From the NCBI GenBank assembly GCA_033807695.1, contig CM066309.1, forward strand, positions 3,658,001-3,722,000: a DNA stretch of 64,000 nt, given 5' to 3'. The notes beneath the pieces are model-generated. The model saw only the letters and a list, made by a program, of their open reading frames with translations. It had not been told where the DNA came from and made no database searches. The position numbers and the translations under genes were made by a program. This stretch comes from Daedaleopsis sinensis. Lineage: Eukaryota > Basidiomycota > Agaricomycetes > Polyporales > Polyporaceae. Shown here piece by piece: positions 33,581-46,060 of the stretch. The stretch's first letter is position 1. Every line of letters begins with the position of its first letter.

Positions 33581-33787
33581 ACAATCGTTAGCGGGTGAAC
33601 ACTTCGTATATAGTTTTGTTTGTCTATACATCTTCTCAGTAGGCTATATCGCATCAAGGATGTATTGCGCTGTGCTTTCCTTGTATTCTGTAGTTCATAC
33701 CTGCCTACTCTTGCCATTTGGCCTGTCCCTAGCTCAGTCTGGCTGGCAAGTGGCTGCGGATGAACATCGATGAACGTTATCCCCTTC

Positions 33788-33798
33788 TATAAGCGCTG
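33788..33798 (+). promoter_or_regulatory. FW5 core promoter motif (TATAAGCGCTG)
   Basis: Consensus form, 81 bases before the FW5 ATG, with TGTTCCTTCGGTTTGGCGCG after it. Confidence 0.7.
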
Positions 33799-33868
33799 TG
33801 TTCCTTCGGTTTGGCGCGTTAAATCTACGATAACGAATCAGCCTTCCACTGGTCTCTCATGCTCAACC

Positions 33869-36492
33869 ATGAATGTCGCTCTGCATTTGAAGCCTAGGGT
33901 TCCCGTCGAGGTCGCGGAGAACATCATAGACCAACTCGCCATCGACCATCACGAACCATCTCTTCAAAACTGCGCTCTTGTTTGTCAAGCCTGGCTGCCT
34001 CGAAGTCGCGTTCAGCTCTTCCACACGGTCCGTATCGTGGACCTGAAGAGACTGAGATCCTTAAGGCGTGTTCTCCTTTCCTCCCCAATACTCTCGCAAC
34101 TTGTCCAATCCCTCGATCTTGAGGGTATCCCGGTTCAAGATCCTTGGAGTACGGGGGGAGACAACCACTGGATAACAAGCGATGTCTTCAATTCTGCACC
34201 TCTTGTTCTCCTTCCACTCCTCCCCAATCTGTGCAGCTGGTCGTTTCGCTGCAATACGACCTACGACTACTCTTTGTTTCAGATGAAAGCTATGCTTCTC
34301 GCTGTCCTTCCGCGCCACTCAGCCATCAAAAACCTCAATCTCGTCAATATCCGTGTCGAACGGATGTCAGATCTCGTCAGACTTCTACTCGCCCTTCCCT
34401 CCCTGCGATCGCTGCACGTCAGCAGAAGTACCATTTATGAAGAAGGGATGTACCTGGATCGTCTTCTAGACTGCCTGTCGTGTCAACTCCGGCTCTCAAC
34501 CCTGCAGGTCAAGATCGTGTTGTACTGTGTGCTAGATCATCGATCGATGCTGACTCGCCACTTGCTACATCGCAGGTTCGCAGTGTTTACCGATACCACA
34601 AGCCATCCCGGTATCTTTTTCGTGTATTGGAGAGAGCTGTTGCACCTTATGTCAGCCATCTCACAGTCGACATAGACGGGCTAGTCACAACAGACAATCG
34701 GTTTGACACGGAACGTGAGTTTCGTCATCGGTGCCTATTGAATCCAAGCTCGAACATAATGGTGTATTTGTAGCACATGAGGCTATCCCTTCAAGATCAT
34801 TTGCTTCCTACTGCAGCCTCGTGAAGTTGACGTTGACGGTCTTGGACGGCTCACCTGGAGACCCTTTCATTGACATACAATATGTGGGGCATATTGTTGA
34901 AGTCATGTTACCCCCCACCGTCTCGACACTCAACATCGACCTAACGCATTTCAGCCCACTCGAACTGTCAAGGTCTCTCAGTGATCCAGAATTATCGATT
35001 ACGAAGTTGTCATGGCAGCGGTTGGATCAAGTCTTGACTTTGGCTAGAGACCTGCACCCCCGCCTTCGCAACATAGGAATCATATTACCGAGCGCATCAC
35101 AGAGACACACCGGTCGGTGGACGTTAGCCATCAAGACTCTTTTACTACCCAGGTCAATAGCACGTGCTATATGTGATATTGTGTCCAATGTCGGCGAGTC
35201 AATACATCTCTAGTATATGACGCTGAATCCTGACAGCAGAGTTTGCACTGGCAGATCATGTCACGTCCCGCTGGACATATCAGCACCGCCTTGTGGAGGA
35301 GTCTCTCGACATGCTCGCCGCTTCTCCTACAGGCACACTAATAGTGAGCTTCAGCCCCGACTCCGACATACACTTCTGGGACGTCGAATTTGAGGCTCTC
35401 AGTTCTGCAATGAGACCTCCGGTGGACACAAACGGTCTGGTCCCTGTATATGCCTCGCAACATGCTCCGTACCTCATTATCACCCCCTTGAAGAACCGCC
35501 TCATCGTTGTCCATGAGGATACTAGCACTCCTTGTTTAGATATCTTCAACAGCAGCAGGTATATCACTCACGTCTTCTGCGGCATGCCTTCCAAGGTTAT
35601 CTCCATCTCTACCGACAGCAGGGTGCGCGCGGTCTCCATGGACAGTATCCGCGAGCATGCTCCGGACAACATCCAGAGCGTCCCAGCTCATGTCCATCCC
35701 GTGTCTTCTCGACTTCGTGCCGGCTCATTCGCGGTCTCCGCCGACGAGCGATGGCTCGCTGACTGGCACACACCGGGAATGGTGCTCGTGTGGAACGTCG
35801 TACCCAAGGCCCCAATGCTTCACTCGCAATTCACCTTCCCGCTATTCTCAGCTCACATTTCCGAGAAGCCTGGTCCCGACCCGGAGTTCCTCCTGACCGC
35901 CACATTCGATCCCGGGGACGAGAGTAGCCACAGGCTGTACATAAGGATGTACTACCACCTGGTCGGCGTGTCGAATCGCGGGGCAATATGGCGGTGGGAC
36001 GTCGAGACGCGTGCGCCGGTACACCGTCCGTGGAAGCTCCCGTACGCATCTGAACTCTCCTCCGGCACCTCGTCCATCGCGTTCTCCCGCTCGGGACTCC
36101 GTCTCGCCTGGATATGTCCGGACCAGGGCTCATCGCGGTCTTCTCGAGGCTCCTCGACAGTCCGTGTCATCGACCTATCCGGATCTCGACGGACAGGCGG
36201 ACGTCGTGCTCGGAGTATGCTACTTGAAGGACACGACGGGGCGGTGAACGCGTTTGCGCTCACTCCTTCCGGCGACTACATCGCGACCGCTTCCGCCGAC
36301 GGCACAGTGCGTCTGTGGAGGACGGAGGATGGAGATTGTGTCCGAACCTTCACGGAGCACAAGGCGGCGGTGACGCATGTGGTTATCTCGGCCGACGGGA
36401 GGATCCTCGCATCTGGAGCAGCTGAGAACGGGACGGTGTGCGTGAAGAAGATGGCGGAGGTTCTGTCGAACTCGGAGGAGAGCGAGGCGTAA
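33869..36492 (+). CDS. F-box/WD40 protein FW5
   Basis: Probable SCF adaptor. Exons are 33869-34507, 34576-34714, 34774-35193 and 35255-36492, giving 811 residues. It starts MNVALHLKPRVPVEVAENII and reaches CALVCQAWLPRSR; the rest of the layout is as in FW4. Intron 3 starts GCGAGT (a GC-AG intron), as in FW1 but unlike its closest sister FW4. From about 35603 to the end it is almost identical to FW4. One extra Ala (GAAENGT for GAENGT) marks the last WD40 blade. Confidence 0.9.
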
Positions 36493-38561
36493 AGGACTAG
36501 AGTGGGGCTACTTCAGACAGCGGTGCGGTACTCGTGGTGAGCAGCACTCGCCTGATTCCTCGTAGTTCATCCGCGAGCTGAAATCACCCACATCAGCAGG
36601 TTGATGATGAACATGTTCTGTCGAATCTTTCGAATTCGTATGTATTTGTTTCGCGCCGTCATATGCGCGCAGGGTTTACTGGCTGGCACGCGTTGAGGCT
36701 GGATGTTCGGGCAGACGATGTACGATATCAGATTCGAGTCGGAATATGAGAACAGATCACACATAACAAAAGGATCCTGAAGAACAACTCCTGCAGGTGA
36801 CATATATTGTTCATGCCACCGTCCCATGCGGATACCTGCAGTTATCTACACAGTCATGCAGTGCGCTCTTCATTGTTCGAGCCCACCAGCATCGACCGTC
36901 TGAGGCCTGGCTACGCTGGCGGGATTTCGATTGGGGCGTGCGCCCCGACTCGGACAACGTAGACGCACGTAGTTGCAACGCGAAGCGTCCCGATACTTAA
37001 CCGCGCATGTATATTGAAAGTGGACGACGTGCGGCCGCGCACGGACCACCGAGCTGGGCCAACCGGCGTGTACCTGCTCGGCATGGATAAGTGTATAGTG
37101 GCGGCCCACTTGGAGCATGTGGGCGTCCGGCGTGGATGCGACGCGAGTGAAGTGGTTCGGGGGGCACTGGGAGAGGGACGAGTCAGAATATGAACGCCGT
37201 CGCGTTCATTGAGATGGCCAGTTGTAAGCCGCGCAGCGAGCAGCGTGCATTGCACACGGGAACGACTGGTGGTACCGGTTCCAGTCGAGGTCTACTGCGG
37301 TACTGGACGCGCGGGACCACCCTGGCTGCGGATGGGTGGCCTCGGACAACAGCTTGCTTACTGATGAACGGAGCCACTGGATACTGTGAGGCACCCTCTG
37401 GTGCAAGACTGTCCCGACTTCTGAGCATTGCTCAGCTCGCATAAGGGTGCAGGTGTGTGATGTGCTGGTGCGAACTAGTCCCGAGTGAGGCCATGTGCCG
37501 ACGCGGTCCTTGCTGCTCGGATGTCGTTATCGGACCTAGTCGAGGGGCGGGATTGAGTCACGAGTCCCCAAGCAGTTGTGGGTGACAGAACGGTGAGCAG
37601 ACACAGGCCGTGTCTCGGAGAGTAAGCGGCAGAATTGATGTAGGAGTTGAGGAAAGGGCCGGATGGTGCGGGGAGCAAGGTCGGCTGGGCGCGAGGAGGC
37701 TAAGCGTTCATGAGAGACGCAAAAGGCGGCGCGGCAGAGATGTTGGAGCAGGCGTAGCGAGCATGTCCGTGCGCGTGTAGGCGATGATAGAGAGGGAAGG
37801 GGCGGTTGTGGGACGTCACCGATCCTCCTCGATTGTGATCGTTGGTACAGACGTGGTAGGTTCAGCCGGCGGCGGGAGTCGCTGTCAGACCAATGCTGGC
37901 GAGAACGGTCCAACGCGGGTGATGGTATGTCCATATGTATGGCTTGAATGATGTAGTAGTCACCTCGATTTTTGGGTGTAAATAGACGCGGATGTTGCAG
38001 CACAAGGAAACGAGTGGCGATCATGATTGCCGTCGAGGTAGAGAGAGGCCGGTAAAGTGATTATTGTGAGCATGAAGTGATCTTCATGGCTAGGGAGGGC
38101 TCGGAGGTGCGGGGTTGTTTCGCCCGCGCGCGGCAAGGAGCAGGCACGGGAAGAGCGGTAGTAGGAGGCGAGGACGAACACAGGGTGTGTTGTACTACAG
38201 ACAGAGAGGGTGCATCAACTTGCAGAAACATTGGGCAGGGCGCATTGCGTCGGACATACCTGTGTGAGGATTGGAAATGCACACGTCTACCTACCACTAC
38301 GGTATACCGTCAGCGGCGTACTAGAGAGACCCGGGAGCAGCGGCATGAGCGCAGAGGGAAGCAGAACTGCAGTTGGCAGCGAGAGTCGGCTTATATGTAG
38401 CGCGAACTGAGAGGAACTCCAGAGAAAGTCGGCTAGAAGGACGAGAGGCGAGTTGACTGAGAGCAGACCGCGTCGTCGTCGCGGCGAGAGCAGACAGGGC
38501 GGCGAGAGCAGACAGGACGAGGAGAGTTGCGGCAGCAGCGGCGCGGTCGGGCGCCTGTGAT
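36493..38561. other. Spacer 5 (FW5 to unit 7)
   Basis: No gene is supported. The forward 3' flank (GTGAGC at 36537; GATGTACGATATCAGATTCG near 36718) is followed by a more diverged spacer block (about 36990-37700). At 37700-38560 I see only weak similarity to the other spacers and AGAGCAGAC repeats near 38457-38515. Confidence 0.5.
36990..37700. repeat. Array spacer block, copy 5 (diverged)
   Basis: Recognisable by GCGAGCAGCGTGCATTGCAC near 37237 and CACAGGCCGTGTCTCGGAGA near 37603. Identity to the other copies is lower and several internal segments are missing. Confidence 0.5.
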
Positions 38562-38569
38562 TACGTCAC
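38562..38569. promoter_or_regulatory. CRE/ATF site, copy 7 (TTACGTCA)
   Basis: One base of the palindrome is changed (TTACGTCA); the arms GGCGCC and GCGCC are kept. About 220 bases before exon 1 of relic 7. TTACGTCA is still a usable bZIP half-site plus variant. Confidence 0.65.
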
Positions 38570-38781
38570 GCGCCTTCGTCAAGTCTCTCTCAGTCCTGTC
38601 CAGGTGTGCTCTCGAGCTACCTTCTCCCATCGACCCTCCTCGCCCTCGTCTCTTCTCCGGACTGGAAGCCCCCCCATTTACACTTGCCATGCACACTATC
38701 GGGCGCCCGCATCCCACGCCCATGACGGAGCAGCCGGTCTAATAAAAACCGCACCACCACTGGTGCCAGTAGGCAACGAGG

Positions 38782-40890
38782 GTCAATGACGAGATCGACG
38801 CGCGGATAGAGCTCGAGTACTTCGCATGGAAGAATTACTGCTCGCCCGGAGCAAATCGGGTACGTGCTCTGCTCTTCGACATCTATACCGTCTCCTCTTG
38901 TCCCGCTGGATGCTCGCTTGAACCCATCCGTCACTTGCGATGCCCGACACTTCTACGAGTCTGTACTACTCTACCTGCTCGTACTTGTCCCTGGGCTCTT
39001 GATCCCGAGACGGACACGAGTAGGGTGCATGGGAGACGCACCAGCTCGGCCCCATACCCTACCTTCGAAACGAACGGGTTCGAGATGTGAGACGGTCGGC
39101 CTGAAAGTCCCCAATGGCTGCAGCATGCTCCAGAGCGCGAACGTGTATCTATGAAAGGTTATGCAAGACAGTGACACGAGTCCGAACGTTTCTGCCCGCT
39201 CCCTCCTCCAGTTCAGTGAGATCCAAAAGCTGGCGTATCGCGGGCCGTTCTTGCCCTAGCCTCTCGCAACCATTCGTAGTCTGTAAAGTGGTCAGGAGCG
39301 GGGCGTCGTAAGGCATCCGCACGGTGTCCTCTTCCGTGTGTTAATAGCCGTACTTTCCGGTATCGTTACCCTCTCGTCTAAGCCACGGCACAGCCGAGAC
39401 GGGGCACACTGGCTTAGTTCACCCGTGCTATCAGAACACTCACTACACGAGACATGGACTCGTCCGTCCGGTCATGCTATGCCGGTAACGCACCACGCCT
39501 ACGCCTTTATCTTTCGATAGTAACCATCTCTGGTTGCATATACTGACTCTCACCTTCTCTAGAACCTGGTGCTCGCTCCGAATTCACGGAAAGCGTAACA
39601 CCCGTCGTGTCGCGCCCTCGTCCAGCATTACCTCGATGGGCAAACCGGTGGTGCACACCGCCTCGCTCGCGTCCTTGCCTTTCACCCGACCGATCGCCTC
39701 TCCGGCGGGCACACACAGCAGCACGACTGCAGCCCGGCCGACGAATCATCCGTGCTGTCCTCTCTCCGTTTCAGCAGCTCGCAGGCACTACTCAGACGCC
39801 GCCTCGCCCCTCTGCAGACGGTCGCAGCGCATCCCAGACGGTTCATCGGCGCCGCATCCGACAGGAATCAGGCTGTGAGGCAATAGCAGTGGGAACCCGG
39901 CCGGACGAGGTGTGCATAGCGGCGACGGCGGCCGTCCGAGCACTATGTGGTGTCGAATGCGACATAGTACGAGTCGGTGCGGTCCGAATACCATCGGCTG
40001 AGCGGGAACCGGGGCGAGGGGCTGGGAGTGGCAGCCCGGGAGCTGCGCGGGAGCCACGCAGGCGCTGTAGGATGAGGTCGCGCGGGACGTGATCCGGTGG
40101 CGGAAGATGTAGATGGAGTTCGTGCTGTGGTAAGTACTTCTAGACATATTCGGCTCTTGGAGTATGGCTGACACTTTGGAAGATCTTCACAGGCGAGAGC
40201 GGGGCGAGGGGCGAGCATGGCGACTCAGACAGGTCGAAGCTGGGCGCTGCGATGGACCTTATTGCGAGCTGCGCGGAGCACCTGTACGTGTTGTCAAAGG
40301 ACGAGGTCGTCCGGGATGTGCTCGGGCAACGCAAGATCTAGATGGGGCTGAGTCGTGCTACGGTAGTGAGTACCATGCCCGTCTCGTCAGATTCTGAACG
40401 GCGGTTGATGCGAACTCTATCACGGTCATCTTAAGACGGCATCGCTCGCGCCGTCTTGTCCGACTACGAGCTGTCGGACGACGACGTGGTGCGCTCCCAC
40501 CTCCACACAGTCGGCGTGTAGGAGGCAGGATGTGGACATCATCTCAGCTGACGACGGAGGATCTACGACGTAGGCGGTTCCGGGCCTTGGTACGTTCTGT
40601 GTGTCCCCGGCCGTGCATGGATGCTGATGAGGGGATCTAGGACTCAGCGTGGTATACGCTCTTGGACGACGCGAACACGACATGCGTCCTGCGGCAAGCT
40701 GCTCGCCAAGGGCCGCCGACTCGAGAACTCGTTCCTGCATGAGGTCCGGGAATCGTGCAGTCGAAATCATTCGCGAAGTGAAGCATTGTCCATGCGTAGG
40801 CCGTGCTTTCGCTGCCCATGTTCGATCGAGCAGGAGCTCGCTAGCGGCGTCACCACGATGAATAGGGACAACTCAGTCGGCCACCGATAG
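38782..40890 (+). pseudogene. G-alpha-like relic 7 (unit of FW6)
   Basis: Exon 1 reads RVNDEIDARIELEYFAWK, ending at a GTACGT donor near 38859 with the P-loop lead destroyed. At about 39770-39860 a frame reads QALLRRRLAPLQTV and then FIGAASD, as in the linker and helical domain of the family. LGAAMDLIASCAEHLYVLSK lies at 40240-40299 and leads to DEVVRDVLGQR. At 40436-40520 the text SDYELSDDDVVRSHLHTVGV ends at TAG where relatives have Gln. A LDDAN piece (about 40656) and ELASGVTTMNRDNS (about 40835-40876) follow. Motif content is the richest of all copies. Confidence 0.8.
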
Positions 40891-41223
40891 CATACGGCTC
40901 GATCTATGTGTGTACCGCTATTCTCTTCGTCGATGCGAGAATTCTGAGTAGACTCGTAGGTTTCAGCGCGGGAGGATCACCACAGGGTACTGACGTTCTT
41001 TCCAAGGCGCGGCCGTATTTGTCGGTACATCGGCGGACTGAGTAAAGCTCGATATCACGGTGCATGGTGGTGTTGCGGGTTCGGAGTTCGTGTATCGATA
41101 CCGATCTTCGCCGTTTGCTCTATTCTATCAAAAATGCACTATGCTGCGCGTGCCTTGTATCTACTCTTGCCTACGAGCACGAACTGGCCCGGTCGCGCGC
41201 GGCTTCCACGATGGAGCTCCTTC

Positions 41224-41234
41224 TATAAGCGCTG
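41224..41234 (+). promoter_or_regulatory. FW6 core promoter motif (TATAAGCGCTG)
   Basis: Consensus form, 73 bases before the FW6 ATG; followed by TGTTCCTTGGATCGATCGAT. Confidence 0.7.
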
Positions 41235-41296
41235 TGTTCCTTGGATCGATCGATCATAGCAAGTCGACCTCTTCCGCACGTCTCTCTTGCCAAACT

Positions 41297-43898
41297 ATGG
41301 ACATCACTCTACGTCTAAAGCCTCGGGTCCCCGTCGAGGTCGCGGAGAACGTCATAGACGAGCTCGCCAACTCCAACGATCTCCATGCTCACTCTTCCCT
41401 CCGGAACTGCGCCCTTGTTTGTCAAGCCTGGCTCCCTCGAAGCCGCACCCATCTCTTCCGCACGGTCCTTATCGTGGACCTGAAGAGACTGACATCCCTC
41501 TACCGTATGCTCGTATCTGACTCCGAGTTGCGACAACTCGTTCAGAGCGTTGATCTCAAGGGAGTTCCTTATCCTGAAGAACTCTACACCCAGCGGCATG
41601 TGACAAGCGACATCTTTCATTCTGCACCTCCTCTTCTCCTCCCACTCCTTCCTAATATCCGGAGCTGGACCTTTCAAGGAATTAAGGATAGCAAATCACT
41701 CTTTCGACCGCAAAACGTTGTTCTCGCATGCCTTCCGCGCTACTCAGCCATCAACGACCTTAGTCTCGTCAATATTCATTTTCAACGCATGACAGATCTC
41801 TTCAGACTCCTACTCGCTCTTCCTGCCCTTAGGTCACTGCAGGCTAGGGGGACCTCATTTCTCCAGAAAGGGGTGCATCTGGACCGTCTTACAAATCGCC
41901 TTTTGTCAAGTCAACTCCGGCTATCAGTCCTGCAGGTAAAGGTAGTGGGTACCTAGCGTTGGATGGACACTGAACCGCTTTCCATTGCAGCTATATGATG
42001 TTTTCATCGATTACGAGGCACGCTTGTCGCTTCTAGATACACTGGCCAAAGCCGTCGCTCCTCATGTCCATCATCTTACAGTGGATATGGCTGAGCTCAC
42101 CAAAATGAGCCAGACACGTGAGTGTGGTTAGTGCCGGATTTATGTGAACTCGAAACTAATAATGGGCACATGTAGTTATTATTCCTGGATCACTCGCTCC
42201 TTACTGCAGCCTCGTGAGAATGACGTTGACGGTCGACCACATTTGGAGCCAGAACAAAGTAGGGTTGATCAGCCATATCATTGAAGTCGAGTTACCCCCC
42301 ACGGTCGTGACATTCGACATTGATCTAACATCGTCAAGCTCGCTTCAACTGTCAAAATATTTCTTACATCCAGCATCGGTCATTACTAGGGTTCAGTGGG
42401 AGAAGTTGGATAAAGTCCTGATTGTCGCTCGGGACCTGCGCCCACGTTTTCGCGACATCGGATTCATATTTCCTCGAGCCGCACACTGGAAGCACATCAA
42501 ACGCTGGACTTTGGCTATTGAGGCCCATTTGCCCGAGTCAAAGGCACGGTCACTATTCCACGTCGTCTCGACAGGCGTTGGCAGTGAGTCTACACATCTC
42601 CCGTATATAATTTTGGAGTCTAATGCCAGTTGGGGTCTACGCTAGCAGAACACGCTACGTACCGCTGGACATATCAGCACGAAGACGAGAATGTAGTCAG
42701 GCTTGTCGCTGATCCTGCAGGGAAGCTGATAGTGAGCCGCAGCTCAGACTGCATATATTCCTGGAACGTTGAATATGAGGGTCTCACTGTGCAAAGGGTC
42801 ACAGTGGGTGAAACTACCGCACTCCTCTACACCTCGCATGATCATGGCTCATACTTCGACGTCAGCATGCAAGCCAGTAGCCCCTGGACATCTGGGGGCA
42901 TTCAAGTTGTCGATCAAGACATCAACGACTACTCCGGTCCCTTCGTGTCATGGCTGGCTCTCATTAAGCATGAAGGTCAATATGAAATTCAGAGTCACGT
43001 CCTCTGTCGCTCACCTCCTAAGATCATTTTTCTCTCCGTCGACGGCGCTGTGCACGCAATGTTCATATATGACCCTCACTGGGACACAGAGGTCGGCATG
43101 AGTATCCCAGCTCGAGTCCATCGCCCATCATCTAGACTTCGTCCCGGCTCATTCGCGATATCCGCTGACGAGCGATGGCTCGCAGACTGGCACACACCCG
43201 GGACGGTGCTCATTTGGGATGTCGTTCCCAAGGCACCGACACTCCATTCTCAATTCGCCTTTCCCTCGTTCTCAGCTCAGACCTCCGCACACAGTCTATC
43301 CCCGGAGTTCCTCTTGGCCGCAACATTCGATCACGAGTCGGAGGATACTGGTCATGGTCTGTGCCACCTTGTCGGCGTGTCGAACCGCGGCGCGGTATGG
43401 CGGTGGGATATCGAGACGGGTGTGCCCGTGCGCCGGCCGTGGAAGCTTCCGCACGCCGCTGAACTCTCTTCCGACACCTCGTCCATCGCGTTCTCCTGTT
43501 CGGGACTACGCCTAGCCTGGATGTGTCCGGACCAAGGCTCACATGTATCTCCTCGAGGCCCTTCGACGGTGCGTGTCGTCGACCTGTCGGGATCTCGACG
43601 AACAGGGGGACGCCGTGCTCGGAGTGTCGTACTGAAGGGACACGACGGAGTGGTCAATGCTTTCGCGCTCGCTCCGTGCGGTGACTATGTCGCGACCGCC
43701 TCTGCGGACGGCACGGCGCGGCTTTGGAGGACGGAGGATGGAGAGTGTATCCGAATTTTCACGGAGCACGAGGCAGCGGTGATGCATGTGCTTATCTCGG
43801 CCGACGGGAGCGTCTTCGCATCTGGAGCAGCAAATGGGACGGTGTGCGTGAGGAAGATGGAGGAGATCCTGTCGAAACCGGAGGAGAGCGAGGAGTAG
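41297..43898 (+). CDS. F-box/WD40 protein FW6
   Basis: Probable SCF adaptor. Exons are 41297-41935, 41991-42117, 42176-42583 and 42649-43898, giving 807 residues; an alternative acceptor three bases earlier would add one residue at exon 4. F-box: MDITLRLKPRVPVEVAENVI then CALVCQAWLPRSR. Exon 3 starts with LIIPGSLAPY rather than the PHEAIPPGSLA pattern, so intron 2 may use a shifted acceptor. The propeller ends LKGHDGVVNAFALAPCGDYV and TEHEAAVMHVLISADGSVF. It groups with FW7 by sequence (LKGHDG, RARSVVLKG). Confidence 0.88.
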
Positions 43899-45817
43899 AG
43901 CGTGTCGTGCGGGCTACCGAAGACGGTGGTATCATATCCGTGGTGAGCATCACTCATTCGATAACTTGTAGTCAATCCACGAGCTGAGCCTGTCACGCGA
44001 AGATAGGTATCGAGCGCAAGGGAAGCTGATCATGAACATGTTCGATCGAATTCTTCGAGTTCAAAGGGATTGAGTGTGCATTTGTATGCGAGATGGTTGT
44101 GTACTTACTAGCTGGCACGCGTGGAGACAGGGTGATCCAATGGAGTATATATGAATGTCAAATTCGAGCTTGAATTCGAGGAACGAGCTCACCTATGTAG
44201 CGATACACGGAGGTCGAAGAACAGCTCATTCAACATTGTTCATGCCGCCGCGCAAGTGTCTATTCACAAAGATGTCCGCGGCCATCTGTATGGCGACGAA
44301 AAGCAGACGACGGGGTGCCTCGTGCGTGCTCTATTCTACCGTTTGACAAGCTGCGGCGGGTACATGGCTGCTGCGTGCGCCCAGGCTCCGCGATGACTGC
44401 GCGCTCTCACTGAAAGCTCGTGAGCCTTGTGGTGTGGCGAGAGGGCGGCGAGAGGTACTGTGGATCCCGCGTCCGCTGGGACATGGTGACCGTCATCTCC
44501 TACCGGCGGGGTGGGCTACCTAGCGGGACACAGACAGTTAGACTCGGGCCTTCGCCCCGAATAGGACAGCTTGGACGCACGTACTAGTTGCGACGCGAGA
44601 GTGTCCGTCGTTGAAAGGTCGAGGACACGGACCATCAAGCCAAACGGATCGCGGTGCATCTGCCGCCGCTCGGTTGGCACAAGTCTATGGCGGTGGCACT
44701 ACTCTGGAGAAACGCGGACGTTCAGCGTGGGTATACTCCGGTTGAGCGGCCTCGTGCTAGCCTGCAGCGTGTCAATCGGCGTCGCAGAATGAGGATCCCG
44801 ACGGGGGACACGGGGTGTAACGTCTAAGCGCAGACGATTGCAGTCTCGCTCGTTGAGGCGGCCGAGTCACCCCGTGGGCCGTAGAGTGAGCGGAGCACCG
44901 CGCACACACGGACAGCCTCGGGTTAAGGTCGACTTGAGCGTGCCGGCGAGGATTTGGCTGCCAGCTAGCTACGGTACGTCTGGGACGGCCCATGGAACTC
45001 GGACTTTGGGCTGTGTCCCACACGCAACCGGATATTACAACGCGCTCTCGTCCGAGGAGCCTCGGGGTTCAGCTTCACGTCAAGGAAAAGGACGGCGAGT
45101 GGAAGCATAGACGTGCTAAGCCTCTGTGTGTGAGCGATAGCACGGTAGGTAGAAACAGGCCGTTTTTCGACAAGCGGGCGTCGAAGATGATGCGGAAGAT
45201 GAGATGCTAGCAGGCACGGCAGAAAGCGTTAAGTACGTACCGGCCGAGAAAGATTGGGTTGCACGAGGCGGGTGTAAACGGTGCGGATGGCGACGGTAAA
45301 AGGACATGACTGAGCTGCGATAGCTGTGTTAGCAGGTACCGACGAAGGAGTACCACTGAGACGCAGCGAAGAGTACGCCCAGAGGAGAGGCGCGAGGTTG
45401 GTTGAACGGCGACACACGGGAAGAGCGGGTAGCAGGGCGGCGGGGAGGTACGGTTGACAGCGAGGGTGTATTAGAGTACTGAACGTGCGAGACTCGGACG
45501 TGGAGAGAGCAAAGAGAACGAGTTTCGCGCGCTGGACATGCCTGTACGCAAATTAGATATGCCCGTCACCGTCGACAGAGTCGGTGAGCAGCGAGAAGTT
45601 GAAGCGAGGGAGATGCCTGCAGACGCGAACCTGGAAGGTCTCAGGCGCAGAAGAGTCAGCTAGCTAAGTGAGAAATCATAGCAGCAGGAATCATCGACGA
45701 GGAGGCCTGAGCAGGTTCGCGAGAGCAGATGGCGAAAACTTCGGTCGTGGCGGAGAGAGCAGGGTGCAGCTGGGTGCAGCCGCGGCGCTCGCTCACGGCC
45801 CGGTCAGGCGCCAGGCG
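43899..45817. other. Spacer 6 (FW6 to unit 8)
   Basis: No gene is supported. GTGAGC at 43943 and a forward 3' flank (GCCGCCGCGCAAGTG near 44241) are followed by a spacer block (about 44380-45200) and by sequence without recognisable content up to the CRE site. Confidence 0.5.
44380..45200. repeat. Array spacer block, copy 6
   Basis: Landmarks are GACTCGGGCCTTCGCCCCGA (44541, shared with spacer 7 at 51367), the GCACCGCGCACACACGG core (44894) and AGCCTCTGTGTGTGAGCGAT (45119). Confidence 0.58.
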
Positions 45818-45825
45818 TGACGTCA
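45818..45825. promoter_or_regulatory. CRE/ATF palindrome, copy 8
   Basis: TGACGTCA within GGCGTGACGTCACGCGC, followed by a second GGCGTGACGCGCC, so part of the inverted repeat is doubled. About 240 bases before exon 1 of relic 8. Confidence 0.72.
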
Positions 45826-46060
45826 CGCGCGGCGTGACGCGCCTCATTCCAGTTCACCGTCGTCTTCAACCCTTCGCACCTCCAACGCTGCCAGTGCTGC
45901 ATCACCGCATCACCCTTCCGAATCCAGCGCGCGTTGGCTATTCACCTGCTATGAACGCCGTTGGTTACTCGATAGGTCCAACCCGCATCGCACGCCCGCA
46001 GGCCAGTACAGGCGGTCCGCACCCAAGTTGAAGCATCCTCTCAGCGACTCCGACGGTGCG